Shown: positions 38,501-49,989 of the stretch, piece after piece
How the letters are laid out: each line of letters begins with the position of its first letter
How positions within the stretch are numbered: position 1 is the stretch's first letter
Position numbers and translations under genes: made by a program
DNA from: Paulownia fortunei
Taxonomy: Eukaryota; Streptophyta; Magnoliopsida; Lamiales; Paulowniaceae
NCBI GenBank assembly: GCA_019321725.1
Contig: CM033118.1
Coordinates: 16,084,071-16,148,070, forward strand
Direction of reading: 5' to 3'
DNA length: 64,000 nucleotides
Notes under the pieces: generated by a model
The model's input: only the letters and a program-made list of their open reading frames with translations
Told to the model about the DNA's origin: nothing
Database searches by the model: none

Positions 38501-40400
38501 TTTAATATAAATTTTGATCATATATATATTTTGTGGGATAATGAATGTGATTGTAGTATTATAAAATAAATACCTCAACTAATTTTTTTAATTTTTATTT
38601 TATTTTTTTCTTTTTCTTCATCTTCCTCTTCCTTTCCCACCCAATTAATGGCAGACTTCAATGGCAACAAGTTAAGCTAATCCAAACCCCTAGGAGGAAC
38701 TCCAATTACCCCTCTATAACCGCCACCCAAACCCCCAAGTACGAACGCCAACACTAGCCCTGCTACCCCACCACCGCCATCCCCTCAAATTAGCATATCC
38801 CACCACACCAATCCCCCGCCATCCCCACCACTACATTAAAAGAGCTTAGACATCATTGCTGAAATTTTACAACCAAACATACAAAAGGTTCTACATCTGC
38901 CTTATCAAACACTCTCAATCATCCCCATTTATTTTTTTCGAAAAGCCTTTCTCCATTTCACGCATTACTTGGGAAGAGAACTGTTTCTGAGTTAAGGGCA
39001 CTTTATGGAATTTCACATAGCAAATTAAGGATAGAATGGACAATTTCTTTTTGAAATCAAATTGTTGGGCTTATTAGATTATTGGATCCCAATGGTGGGG
39101 TGGGATTGCAATTCATTGATTTTTTCAAAATTGGATCAGGCCCTTTAATATCATGCAGGGTTCATCAGTCCAAGTACACATGTGACTAGACTTGATAAAA
39201 TAATGGATCCAACCCAATCATACATAGTAAAAGACCCTAAAAGTATTTGATTTGTGTTCTCATTTTATTTTAGGAGAAAAATAAATTATATTGGGAGAAT
39301 GAAGAAAACAAATATTATTTTATTTTCTAAGGAAAGAATTCTTTTTCTCCAAACATAGCTAGATTAGATCTTATAGTATTTGAGTTTTTGATAAATATCT
39401 TTCATCTAATATTTTTTATTAAAGACACAAAAAAAACCCTAACCTAATGTATACAAAAACAATAATCATTTTTGAATAATTAAGAAAGAGTCATTTTTTT
39501 TAAAATATATATATAACATAGTGAGAAATAAAATTCAAACTTTGAAAACTTTTTCAATTATAGGCAAAAAATGTATTGGTTTAAAAGGATTACATAATAA
39601 AGTACTTATAATTTTGAAAAAGAATTGAGACACATTTTCGTTTAAAATCATCTTAAATAACATGTAATATTGATTATTTCAAAAATTAAAATTGTTAAAT
39701 AAATATTTTAAAAAACAAAAGTGAGACCAAGTTAAAATTTACCTTCTTTAATAATTAAAGTGAATATACTAATCTTAATATGAGAAAATAATGCATACTA
39801 ATTAAAAAAATAATTTAAGATTTTTTAAATATGTAAAAATTCAAAATTGAAGCCTATGCCACATTTTAAAATTTCATCAATGACTTGCCAATAGTTCCTC
39901 TTTTAAATAGCACACAAAGCATAGGCCACGATGTTTGAATTTTATAGTTGCTTCTTTTTTGCAATCTTGTTGATTCATTTTTCCATTTCTCGTCGATGAC
40001 GCTGTAACACATATTTTACTTCTTTTCTAATCTCTATCCATCCTTCATGTTTCGATACATAAAATTTGGTCTGTCTACAAAGGAGAAAATCACATGCTTC
40101 TTGTTAGGCAGGCGTAGCTTGGAGCCAAGAAGCTGTTTATGGCCCAAGCCTTTCATGTGACGATACGCAAAAGAAATGTGTCACTCAAATAGTTACTTTC
40201 CATTTTTCTTTTTAGATGTGATCCAACGCAGAATTACCTTAGAAAACATCTTTTGTAATCTATCAATAAATGACAAACTCCATTGGAAATATGGTAGGAC
40301 AGAGCTAAGGGCACTCGTTATAGAGTTGAGCAATGATTCCTACAAAGAGGTGACAATGAGTAGATACTAGTTTTCCCTATCAATGTCGAGTAGAGGCTAG
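35590..40400. other. Spacer between the two LEO1-like copies
   Basis: AT-rich sequence with scattered short frames. A segment at 38640-38830 is rich in CCACC and CCCC words but has no protein match. I found no tRNA, rRNA or convincing exon. A short open frame at 37945-38145 (minus) starts MAISQPCGNGEVREINFIV but is unrecognised. Confidence 0.4.
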
Positions 40401-40624
40401 TTTAGGCACGCTGCTCTCTTATGTCATTCTTACAAACAATAAAAGGATAAGTCGAGAATAAGTACAAAGGGATTCCGTCTACTGAGGAAAAAAAGTTGTC
40501 CTCAAATCCCCCCTTAGCTACTTCATCAAATAGCTCAACTAAAGCCCACCAGCGAAGACAACTAATGCCTTGACCGTTTAGTATAGTTGGACTTGTAGTG
40601 GTACTTATTTGAGCTTTACTCACT

Positions 40625-40700
40625 ACATAAACATAAACCTATAATACTCGCCATCTTCTGTTGGTTGTCAGATGATTTTAAATGCACTTATATGTTAAAT
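40625..40700. repeat. Extra junction copy of the LEO1-like locus 3' sequence
   Basis: The block with AACCTATAATACTCGCCAT matches copy A intron sequence at 13235-13300. A second, more diverged match lies in its expected place in copy B at about 41600-41680. The block at 40625 lies outside copy B, as if it were the end of another tandem unit. Confidence 0.5.
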
Positions 40701-42756
40701 GATCATTCAACACATGTTGAATGGATGATATAAAAGGTCTACTATTAGACAGTTATTCATCATGCTACAGATGGAAAATTCATTACCAGAAGTGATGAAG
40801 CACAAAGATCAAGGGACAACTTAATAGCCCAGATTACTTGATTCAAATGGGAAGCATAAATTTCGAACTGATAATAGTTATAACTGATGCAAATGATTAT
40901 AGCTAGTTATACATGTCCATAGGAAACTTGATTGAAAATGTTCTAACTTTAATTGGAAATATTTCTACAAATGAATCTTTTGTATGGCAAGAATATAAAT
41001 GTAAGACAAACTTTTAATAAGAAATATTCAATTATATCCTATCATATTAGTTCACCTTGGAGGAGAGTCATATCAAAGTATATGTACTCGTTCTTGAGGC
41101 TACTTTCAGACTCTTTGCATTTGGCCCCTGATGAACATTCATTTTTAGCAAAGAGGTAAGAGATTAGTAAAATCAACTATTAAAGGTAGCTTAGAAGGTG
41201 AATTCATCATATCTGTACATACTAATTACCTAGAAGAAATGAAGTACTAGTGCAGACAAATAGGTCAAGAATCATAGTGAAGATCTTAATCCATACATGG
41301 ATCAATCCCATAGAGATCATCAATGCCATATAGATCATCAAGGGTATATAAGACCCTTGTACATATTAATCAGAGCAGTAGATCTCATGAAGTATATACA
41401 AAAGAATTCAAAAGAAGACTCCATTGTCGATCATTGCCTGCTCCAATTTTTGGCAATCATAAGCACTATATTGTGCCTCAAGAGATCTAGAGAGAGAACC
41501 TGGTCTTAGCCTGTAAACTTTAAATCTTATACCCATTCTCGAAGCTGGATGACAACAATTTTCTATTGCTATTGGCTAATTCGTTGGTATACACTAAGCA
41601 CACAATAAGAAAACTAAAAATATTTTCCATCTTCTCTTGGTTGTTGCTTAACAAAGAATTTCAAATGCATTTTTTAAGATGCATAAATAACTAGGTAACT
41701 CTTAAACGAACAAAAGAAAGAATAAGAATTTTTTTGGTTTTCCTGTGTTGTACTTCATCATGTTTACTTTTGATCAGGATAATGAACATAACTATTATGA
41801 AGCCCAACATTCTGCCAGTCTGCACCCTTTAGAAAAGGAAGCTGGTGCCGAGAAGCACAATATGAGACATTTATATTACACAACCCCTTCCCTTTAGGTT
41901 TCTTATGTAAAAATAATCTAATTTTGGTTAACAAAATTTATCTGATAGATTTTGATTCTCAGGGGCCAAAAGATCCTCACTAGTCAGCATCATCTAGTGC
42001 TGATGCCATTGTATATCTTAAAATTGAGAAAGAAGAGCTATGATACAAACAAAGTGAAGTGGATGAATATTCACTAAAATATAGGAGGGTAGAGAAAGTG
42101 GATGAAGGGGAAAGGAACAAGCTTATGAAGATTCGGAAGTTTATTTTGAGGTAAGCGACAATTTCACTATATACAAATCCTCTATGCTGGCTTCATAAGT
42201 ATAAATCCACACACAAATATGTCCAAACAAACTCACGTTTTAAGTACCTATTATCTTAGGAAGAACATTTTTAATTTGTTGCCAAGAATTTAGGCAATAA
42301 CCTTTTTCCTAGCATTACAGTTAGGTGGAGAGTATATCAGTCTTCTGATACTTATAAAATAAGAGTGAACATAATTTGAGCCAGTTCGACAAAGCTTTTC
42401 AAGTAGGCTTGAATTGCATTAAAGCATGTATTAATTATAACATATTGTTCCTTAAGTATTTTGCCCCTTTGTCTAAGCATGCCTGAAATTCTATCCTGAA
42501 TTTCGTCTCTCTCATCAAACTTCTATACCTAGCCTTCAAGTCAGGCGTCAGCCATCTTCAGGAAATGACAATCTCTCATTCTCTCATCACAAAACTCAAT
42601 CTCCTACTAACTCTCCAATGACTCATCGATTAGACCAGATTATCAAGAGGACAAAGAGACTGGAAAGGATAATCTGTGAACATGGGAAAACAGAACCTCT
42701 GAATGGATTCCCATTTCCTTTTGCAACCTTTCATGAAACGATTCCCCCCGCAACAA

Positions 42757-42783
42757 CCCCCCCCCCCCCCCCCCCCCCCCCCC
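42757..42783 (+). repeat. 27-nt poly-C run
   Basis: Twenty-seven consecutive C residues, preceded by CGCAACAA and followed by GGCCGCC. The opposite strand is G27, which could form a quadruplex. Polyproline and polyglycine open frames over it are artefacts of the run. Confidence 0.95.
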
Positions 42784-43024
42784 GGCCGCCAGCTAGGCAA
42801 AGAAATTAGAAGGAAGAAACCAGTGGCTTCTGCTGAAGAAATTAGAAGAGGAAAGAACACCAAAACTCTATATCCCTCCCCTAGTTAAGCCGCCATGAAC
42901 CCTCTTCTCCACCAGTGAAGCCACCAGAAGTGGGCACGACCTACTCAATGTTTTGATTTTATTCCCAAAAAACTCACTAGGGAATCTTGGCTTACATCTT
43001 TTAAGTTTAAAAAATTTATTTTGA

Positions 43025-43140
43025 TCAAGGGTTCAAGCTTGAACTAAACAAGCCAAGCTCTAGCATGATATGGTTGAGCTCGTGAGCTTGGGCTCGAACT
43101 CAATCTATGTAATTTGAGTCTGAGCTACAGCTCTAAATTT
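43025..43140. mobile_element. Fragment of GAGCTCG-rich MITE
   Basis: Words such as GAGCTCGTGAGCTTGGGCTC resemble the elements at 31954-32790. It is truncated and has no identifiable ends. Confidence 0.35.
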
Positions 43141-46100
43141 TCTCAATAAATGGATTGACTATGCTTGTTTTCACGATTATCATTAAAAATTTTGTTGTCT
43201 ATTGAAAATTTTGATCATTGTAAAACATAAAAAATAAACTAGAAATGATAGTAAGTGATCGTTGATTTCTTCAACCTATATAGCAAATGAATCTTAATGA
43301 TCTTTCGATTTTTAATTCACTTAAAGAACCTTTGAAAGGATAGAAAGAACCACATAAGCAAAAGAAAAAGGACAAAAAAAAAAAAAAAAAAAGAAAACTA
43401 ATGTAAGGTAAAACAAATACATATGTGTTGTTTGAGCATTGATATCATACTAAAACATATTGCTCGACCATCTTAAGGAAAAACAGGAATTGTGGGGCTA
43501 GCTCAGGACTCTGTCAGCTTTGGTCCAACATATGGTAATTTATCTTTCATCAAGATAGCAGAAATTAGATTGCCTATCCACCACTAACAATATGCTGGGC
43601 CTTGCTTTGAACCGATTTGGTATAAGCTAGCAAGGCAACATCTTAATGAATAATTAGCTTCATTATTGCCAGTGTTGAACAAAATTGCTTAGTTTTATTT
43701 TTACAAATATATATGCATATATATATATCTTGGTCTGTCTGAAGATTCATTTTGTATATAGGTCGAATATCATAAAGATCACTTGTTATCATGTAATATT
43801 AGTTTAGATCTTTCCAAAAAAACAGGAATATTTTATTAGTAATTTGGCCCTTAACTATGATCAGCATTTTCAACAAAGAATAATGTTTAAAAGTATCTAA
43901 AAACCACATTACTTGTCTCTTAACTATTATAGTAAGAAAAAAGACCAGTGTTAACTTTATCAAAAAACTTCAGTGAAAGACAAGGACTCTCCATACAAAA
44001 GGAGTTTTAGCATAGGGCTTAGCCCAAAGTTGATGAGACACCAAACATATAACTAAGTGGTTTTCTTAAGACCACTAAGTACTTGAACCAAAGCTGGGCA
44101 GAACATGTCCTGATCCATGCAAAAGGAGCCTACATAGAGTATTTGTGAATAGAACTTGTCGCTTACCTCAGAAGCAACTTATGGATTATCACAAGCTTAT
44201 TTCTCCTTTCATGCGTTTCCTCCACCTCCCATTTTATAGGGAACGTCATCCTCTTTTCCTCCACTAATGTATTCTAACTCTACTTACTTTTGAAAAAGTA
44301 TACAATGCCTTTAAGTTGATTTAACACTAGATGATGCTGATTAGTAAAGCTCTTTTGCCCCTCAGAATCAAAATCAATTATGTAATTTTTCATTAACTAA
44401 AGACAGAAAATCTTTACATAACAAACTAGGTTATGTAGTTCAAGTAACATCTCCTTTTTTTCATTCATAATGCGTTCTGGGCACCAACTTCCAACTTCTC
44501 TAAGTCTAACTCAAAGGCATTCTGATCAACAACAGACTGGATTGACGTAAATATACAAGATGGTGAAGGATAATGCAATACTAAGACAAAATATTTTATA
44601 TTTTTCTTTTTCTATTTTATTAACTTATCTACTTGTTCATTTTTATGTTCCCTTTTTGTTCGCGTATGTGAGCATGGGGTTGGCACGGAGGGGGGAGAGA
44701 CACTTATGCTTAAATTAAAGTCGGATATACAAGAACAATATCAAAAGGCATTAAGTTATCCCAGTAATATGTCATGTAAGTCTCAATATTCAATGGAAGG
44801 AAAACAAAAACATAAGTTACCTCATCAATTATATCCTCCAGAAAACCAGATGAAAGTTGTCGCTCCTTGTCACTTTATTTTGATTAAGAAGTTTATTAAC
44901 TTCAGTTGTTTTTCATTTCAGCCTGCAAAATCATGGAAACAAATTGGGTTGCAATTTACCTTCGCCCTCCATTACCCTGTCAGGGTCAACCAGAACAATC
45001 ATCAAATGGTAGGAATTAGAACATAAGGATGAACAAAATTCACTTCAGCTCCCCTAAGATTCTCTCTTAAGCCTGGTAAATCCCCTGCAGGGTTGGCACA
45101 GAATATAAGAAATATCACATAGTAAGAATCATGGTTGCTCTGTACAGCCACACTAGAAAATAAAAGCACTGGAAGTACAGGGGGCATCTGTGAAAAGGCT
45201 TTTCTTTTAAGTCAAAAAAAGTCCATACATATCATCCAATTGTCATGTAGAGATGAATACTTAAAAAAGGCACCTTTACATGCCCAATGAAAACATGAGA
45301 TTGAATGCCTTGTGCTTCTAGCTCGGGTACATCAAAAGCTTCATTTCCAATTAGTATCTGTAAAGTCAACCTGCACAAGTTCGATGTAGTTAGCGATCAA
45401 TGAATGTGCATGTTGTCTACATATGTTACACACAATAACTCAGCAAATAGTGATGAAGAATTTTGATGTTCAACCACCACTAATAAAGAACCAGATCTAT
45501 CTAGGTACTAAATGAATGTATTCCTGAATCTTAGATTAGGCAGACATGGCCAAAAGGGTGCATAACATGTACATTTGTGCATGAACACATCAAAGACACA
45601 ATACCATGACACAGTTACTTGAAAAATGGGATTGATTGCATATAATTGTTAAGATGTGAAAGAATTTTAAACACAATTGTATCTGCATTCATCACTGAGG
45701 AGGCACTATTTAACTCCAGAAAAGATTCTACAACAATCCCATTGTGCCTAGAGTTGATCAAATGGCAGGTGTACAATCAATTTATCAGTGAGGAGACACT
45801 AAAATTGATATCCCTATTTACTCATTGCAATTTTGCATAATAATCCTTTTGTTAAAACCGAACATCAAATAAATCCCTTTCACTTTTCTCTGAATTCTTG
45901 AAGGATTTTATAGAAATTTCTTAAAGAAGTTTTCCTTGTTATCCTCTTTCCTGCTTCTACCTTTTTACTAAGGTCACCAAACTCCTGCTGCTTTCACTCA
46001 ACCTAAAACCAACTCCCCAATCTATTTAAACATAACTAAACTTGAATAACTAAAGCCAAAACACATTCCTATTCACCATTCAATACCATCTATCTTGATC

Positions 46101-46338
46101 ACCTCATTGAAATAAAATGAGTCTATTTTAGGACAAGAATTGAGGAAATGAAAATTTGTTTGTAAAAGAAAAAGAAAGCTAGTAATTCATACAGAGAAAA
46201 AGTTAGGCTGGTGATTCGACTCATGATTTGATTCGACCTCGTCCTCTGATTGGTTGCCGGAGATGTCTTTGCATGATTTGATGCGTCTTCATTTTCTTCC
46301 ACCAATACTTTGCTCTCTAAAAATCTATGTTAGTGTTT

Positions 46339-46373
<35 letters not shown>
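46339..46373. repeat. (TG)n(AG)n microsatellite
   Basis: (TG)8 followed directly by (AG)n, just upstream of the copy B exon 1 relic. Confidence 0.95.
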
Positions 46374-46479
46374 TGTGTGAGTTTACAAAAAGGAGTTCGA
46401 AGTTTATGTTGTTTGTGGGTGTCTCCTTATGTGTGTGTGCTGCGTTGTAATAATAAATATTCCTGTTGGGAAAGAGAAT

Positions 46480-46950
46480 ATTAGTTATAGCTATATTTTC
46501 GGTTCGATTTTTCATTTTTTAATTTTTTGTTCAATTTCCATTTTTAATTCCAAATCAAAAATAGAATTACTATTTTTATATATTTATTTATTTAATTTTT
46601 ATATTGTATTTTGATACTTATTATTTATTTTTATATTATTTCTATGTTATAAATTATATTTTTATACTTGTTATTTATTTTTATACTATTTTTATGTTTT
46701 TTCTCACTCAAACTAAAAATAAATAAATAAAAAATATTTTTAATTATATTATTTAATATAGAATTAGGTTAATCGAATACAAAACCAAAAAATTGAAGAA
46801 AAAAATCGTTTATAACTGAACTGAATCAATTAATTCGGTTCGATTTTTGATTTAAAATTTTAACGATCTATTAATCGATATTTAGATAGGATTCGTTTCG
46901 CTTCCCAATTTATGGATCCCTCGGTTCGAGAAATCAAGCACCTCTAAAAG
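46480..46950. mobile_element. Possible MITE-like segment with TTCGGTTCGATTTT words
   Basis: Both sides carry TTCGGTTCGATTTTT. The right edge reads AAATCAAGCACCTCTAAAAG, a typical MITE terminus in this window. The left terminus is not recognisable, so it may be truncated. Confidence 0.35.
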
Positions 46951-48133
46951 ATTGCTATGATATTTTCTAGATTTATAGCAATTTTTATTCTTGGGTGGGT
47001 TAATTATTTCTAAAAGAGTTTGTTAGTTTTTGAATTTTTTGAAGAAATACTTTATATAAGCTTGTGTATATTTGGGATGTGTTTGTGTTTGTTTTTGTAT
47101 TGTGCTATATTTTGGAGTCATTAAAAATTGTGCTTTTCAAAAAAATAAAATAATTTCGGGTACATATTTTTCTTTTATTTATGGTGAAAACAGATTTCTG
47201 TAAGTAGAATTAAAAAATTTGGATAATAAGTGTCTTAATTAAATATTTGTGTATCCATTCCTAAATTCTTAAAATGTTTAGTTAACTTTCAAGTTGATAT
47301 AATGTGTTCATAAATCAACAAGAAGAGGACAGCGACAACGGCAATCAAGCTAAAACACAGAAAGTAGCAATTCTACTTTATTATTCAATAAGGGAAAAGG
47401 GGATAGAAGGTGTCAAAAAAGGAACAATAACTTTATTATTGTCTTAAGAGTATGTTAGTTACAATTCTTTGGAATAAATCAGATTATTAATTGATTGACC
47501 ACAATAAATTAATCGCTCAAAATTATAATGTACAACACAATTAACTATATAAATACATATTTATTCATCTATAAAATTATTCAAACTTATGATTTGAGCT
47601 ATTTTTTATTCTAAAATCGGATGATAAAAATAATTTCATACGATTCTTCATGGTTACAAACACTTCGTTCTTCTCTTTCTCCTATTAGTGGTGACAAGGT
47701 CAAGAATTACCAAGAATGTCATTAAAGTGAAATTGTCTTTGAGATTACTTTTTTTTCTTTGTAGGGTGGAAATTGGTGTTTTTGGAGAAGTTTGGGAGTT
47801 TTTTAATTTTTCTAAAAAAATTCTTTGCAAAAGCTTGTACAAAGCGTGTTCTAGTAGGGAGTTAGTTGAGAGATATGTTTGTGTTTTCCATAGAATTAGT
47901 TGAGAGATGTGTTTGAATTTGTTATTTAAGACTTGAAGAAAAACTCAAAGAATGGAGTACTTGAAATTTTAGTTTGTATTTATACTATTATCCCTTTAAA
48001 TGGATGCTCGAGATTGAAAACATCAACTATTAGGAGAGACTTTTTTAAGTTCTCCAATCATATTCCTAGCATATTCCAAAGGAATATTTCTATGGCATCT
48101 TTGTATAAGTTTATAACAAATATCTGTCTTTCC

Positions 48134-49291
48134 TACTAACTTTTTAAAATTGGCACATATAGTCCAATTTTTGTCAAAAAATTCAATCTTGGCCAAAAAA
48201 TTGCTGACATGACACAAAATACTACTAAAAGTTGTTGACATGGACTAGAATTTGGGGATTTACATATTTGAAGAAAAAATTACATGATCTGACAATTATG
48301 TGGACAAAGGAATGAAAATAAATAAAATATGTGCGATTTTCAAGTGGACATAAGAAAAAATAAATAATAGTTTATTTTATATTTATTGTTTTTCCATTTG
48401 TAAAATTTTAAAAAAATTAAATTTTCAATTGTTTTCTTCCCCATCTTCAAAAAAATTTGCAAAATCTAAAAAATAATAGCTTACATATTACTTTTTGAAT
48501 AATTTCTTAATTTTTAAAACTTAAATAAATTAGAAAATTATAGAAAATAAATAAATATATGGTAGTAAAATTTTATATTTAAAAGTTAGAAAGTATTTGA
48601 ATTTCAATAATAAACAAAATAAAAATATATTTATATAATCTCTTAATTACCAAAAATATAAATAATTTTTTTAGATAAAATAGGTTTCATTATATACCCT
48701 TTTCTTTTCTTCTTCTTTTTTTCTGTTTTTTTTTTTACAAAAAATAGTTTTTTATATTTTAATTTTTATTAGAAGAAAAAAAATAAGAAAAAGAAGAGGC
48801 AGGTGGCGGAGGTGGGCATGTGGTAGGGGTAAGTGGTAGTTTGTGATATGGATTTGGGTAGAAGAAGAGGTATGTTGGTGGTTTAGGGTATGAATTTGGG
48901 TAGAAGAAGAAGAAGGAGTAGAAGAGGATTGGTGGGTGAAGAGGATTGGTGGGTGGCAGCGGGTGGTGGGCGGGTGGATAGGTGGGTAAGAAAGAAGTTG
49001 AAAGAGAAATTGAATTTTTACAAAATAAAAAAGGATAAATATGAAATAAATTGTTATTTAATTTTCACTCCCATTTGTTGTCTAGGTCGCATAGATTTGG
49101 TTATGTTTTTTTCACAAAATAATACACATAAGTGCACATCAACTATTTTCCCTTCAAATATTAGAAATTCCCAATTTATAGGCTATGTTAGCAGATTTCA
49201 GTGATTTATTTAGTCATGTCAGCAATTTTCGGCCAAAATTGAATTTTCTGACAAAAATAAGACTAAATATGTCAATTTTGAAAAGTTAGTA
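48134..49291. mobile_element. Non-autonomous TIR transposon with ~80-bp inverted repeats
   Basis: The left arm 48134-48213 and the reverse complement of the right arm 49213-49291 align along their full length. Both start TACTAACTTTT and share TTGCTGACATGAC at the inner side, with roughly 80-85 percent identity by eye. The 1-kb interior is AT-rich with a purine-rich GGTGG/AGAAGAAG tract at about 48780-48990 and no transposase. Long arms suggest a Mutator-like element. No matching target duplication was seen, so the true ends may lie further out. Confidence 0.7.
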
Positions 49292-49599
49292 TTATGAATC
49301 AAATTGTATCAACTTAAAAGACTAAATATTTATTTAAACTAATTTAAAGGACGAATATTACCTTTTTTCTCCATAAGCACAACACCCTTCACTTATCATC
49401 TTCCATTATTAATTAAACAATATTCTTTTCTAGATTCACATTCAGTCTTCATCTCAAGTGAAAGTTATATTTATTTGTTATATATTCAATTAAATTTCTC
49501 TATGAAACTCAATAGTATTTATAGGTGAAGCCTCAATATATAGCATGTTGATGTTGCAAGCATTTTAGGTTTCTTACTATGGAGATTTAGAGAAAAGAT

Positions 49600-49823
49600 A
49601 AAAGATGACATACTTTATTCATCGATCAATATAGTTTATATAGATTGCAATATGCCTAAACTAAGTATAAACAGTATATACAAATTTATATAAATCGATC
49701 AAGATTCATCCTAAGTATGGTATGAAAGTAATCAAGATCAAGATAAATCAATCAAAATCATCTTAAATATGGGAATGAAATCAAACCATCTAAATATGGG
49801 AAGGAAATCAAGTTTTCTTATCA
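49600..49823 (-). repeat. 3' LTR of the old copia element
   Basis: Shares AAACTAAGTATAAA and ATATGGGAA blocks in the same order with 53235-53451. The inner edge, TTATCA at 49823, is clear; the outer edge is approximate. Confidence 0.7.
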
Positions 49824-49989
49824 TGCCCCCGCAAGATGGAGCTCTGAGAGAAGAGTCTAATCTTGGTCTTCAGAAGGAGAAACCGACTGCACATGAGAGG
49901 TTTAATGAGGGCATCCACCAATTAATTAGTAGAAGAGACATGAGCAATATGAAGAGTACGACCCTGAGCTTGTTCACGAATAAAGTGAT

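Larger units (their letters stand above)
41046..46292 (-). pseudogene. LEO1/VIP4-like copy B, partial and degenerate
   Basis: A second copy of the LEO1-like locus, in the same orientation and order as copy A. Matching blocks: exon 1 at 46292-about 46200, exon 6 at 45372-45268 with an internal deletion, exon 7 at about 45090-44945, exon 8 at about 44935-44820, exon 10 at about 44343-44167, and exon 11 at 41127-41046. Exons 2-5 are absent; copy A intron 5 sequence resumes at about 45560-45860. Intron blocks also match, for example 43860-44040 with copy A 19020-19200. In exon 1 a frame change separates MKTHQIMQ from GNQSEDEVES. It lacks the copia element and the tandem array of copy A, so those insertions came later or only into A. 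No open frame survives. Confidence 0.75.

Noticed and set aside
39060..39230. Possible MITE with GGATCC-containing ends
   Set aside because: The inverted similarity is too short and no target duplication is visible.
42618..42888. Proline-rich open frames over the poly-C run
   Set aside because: The proline stretch is produced by the homopolymer and the frame has no recognisable neighbours or splice context.
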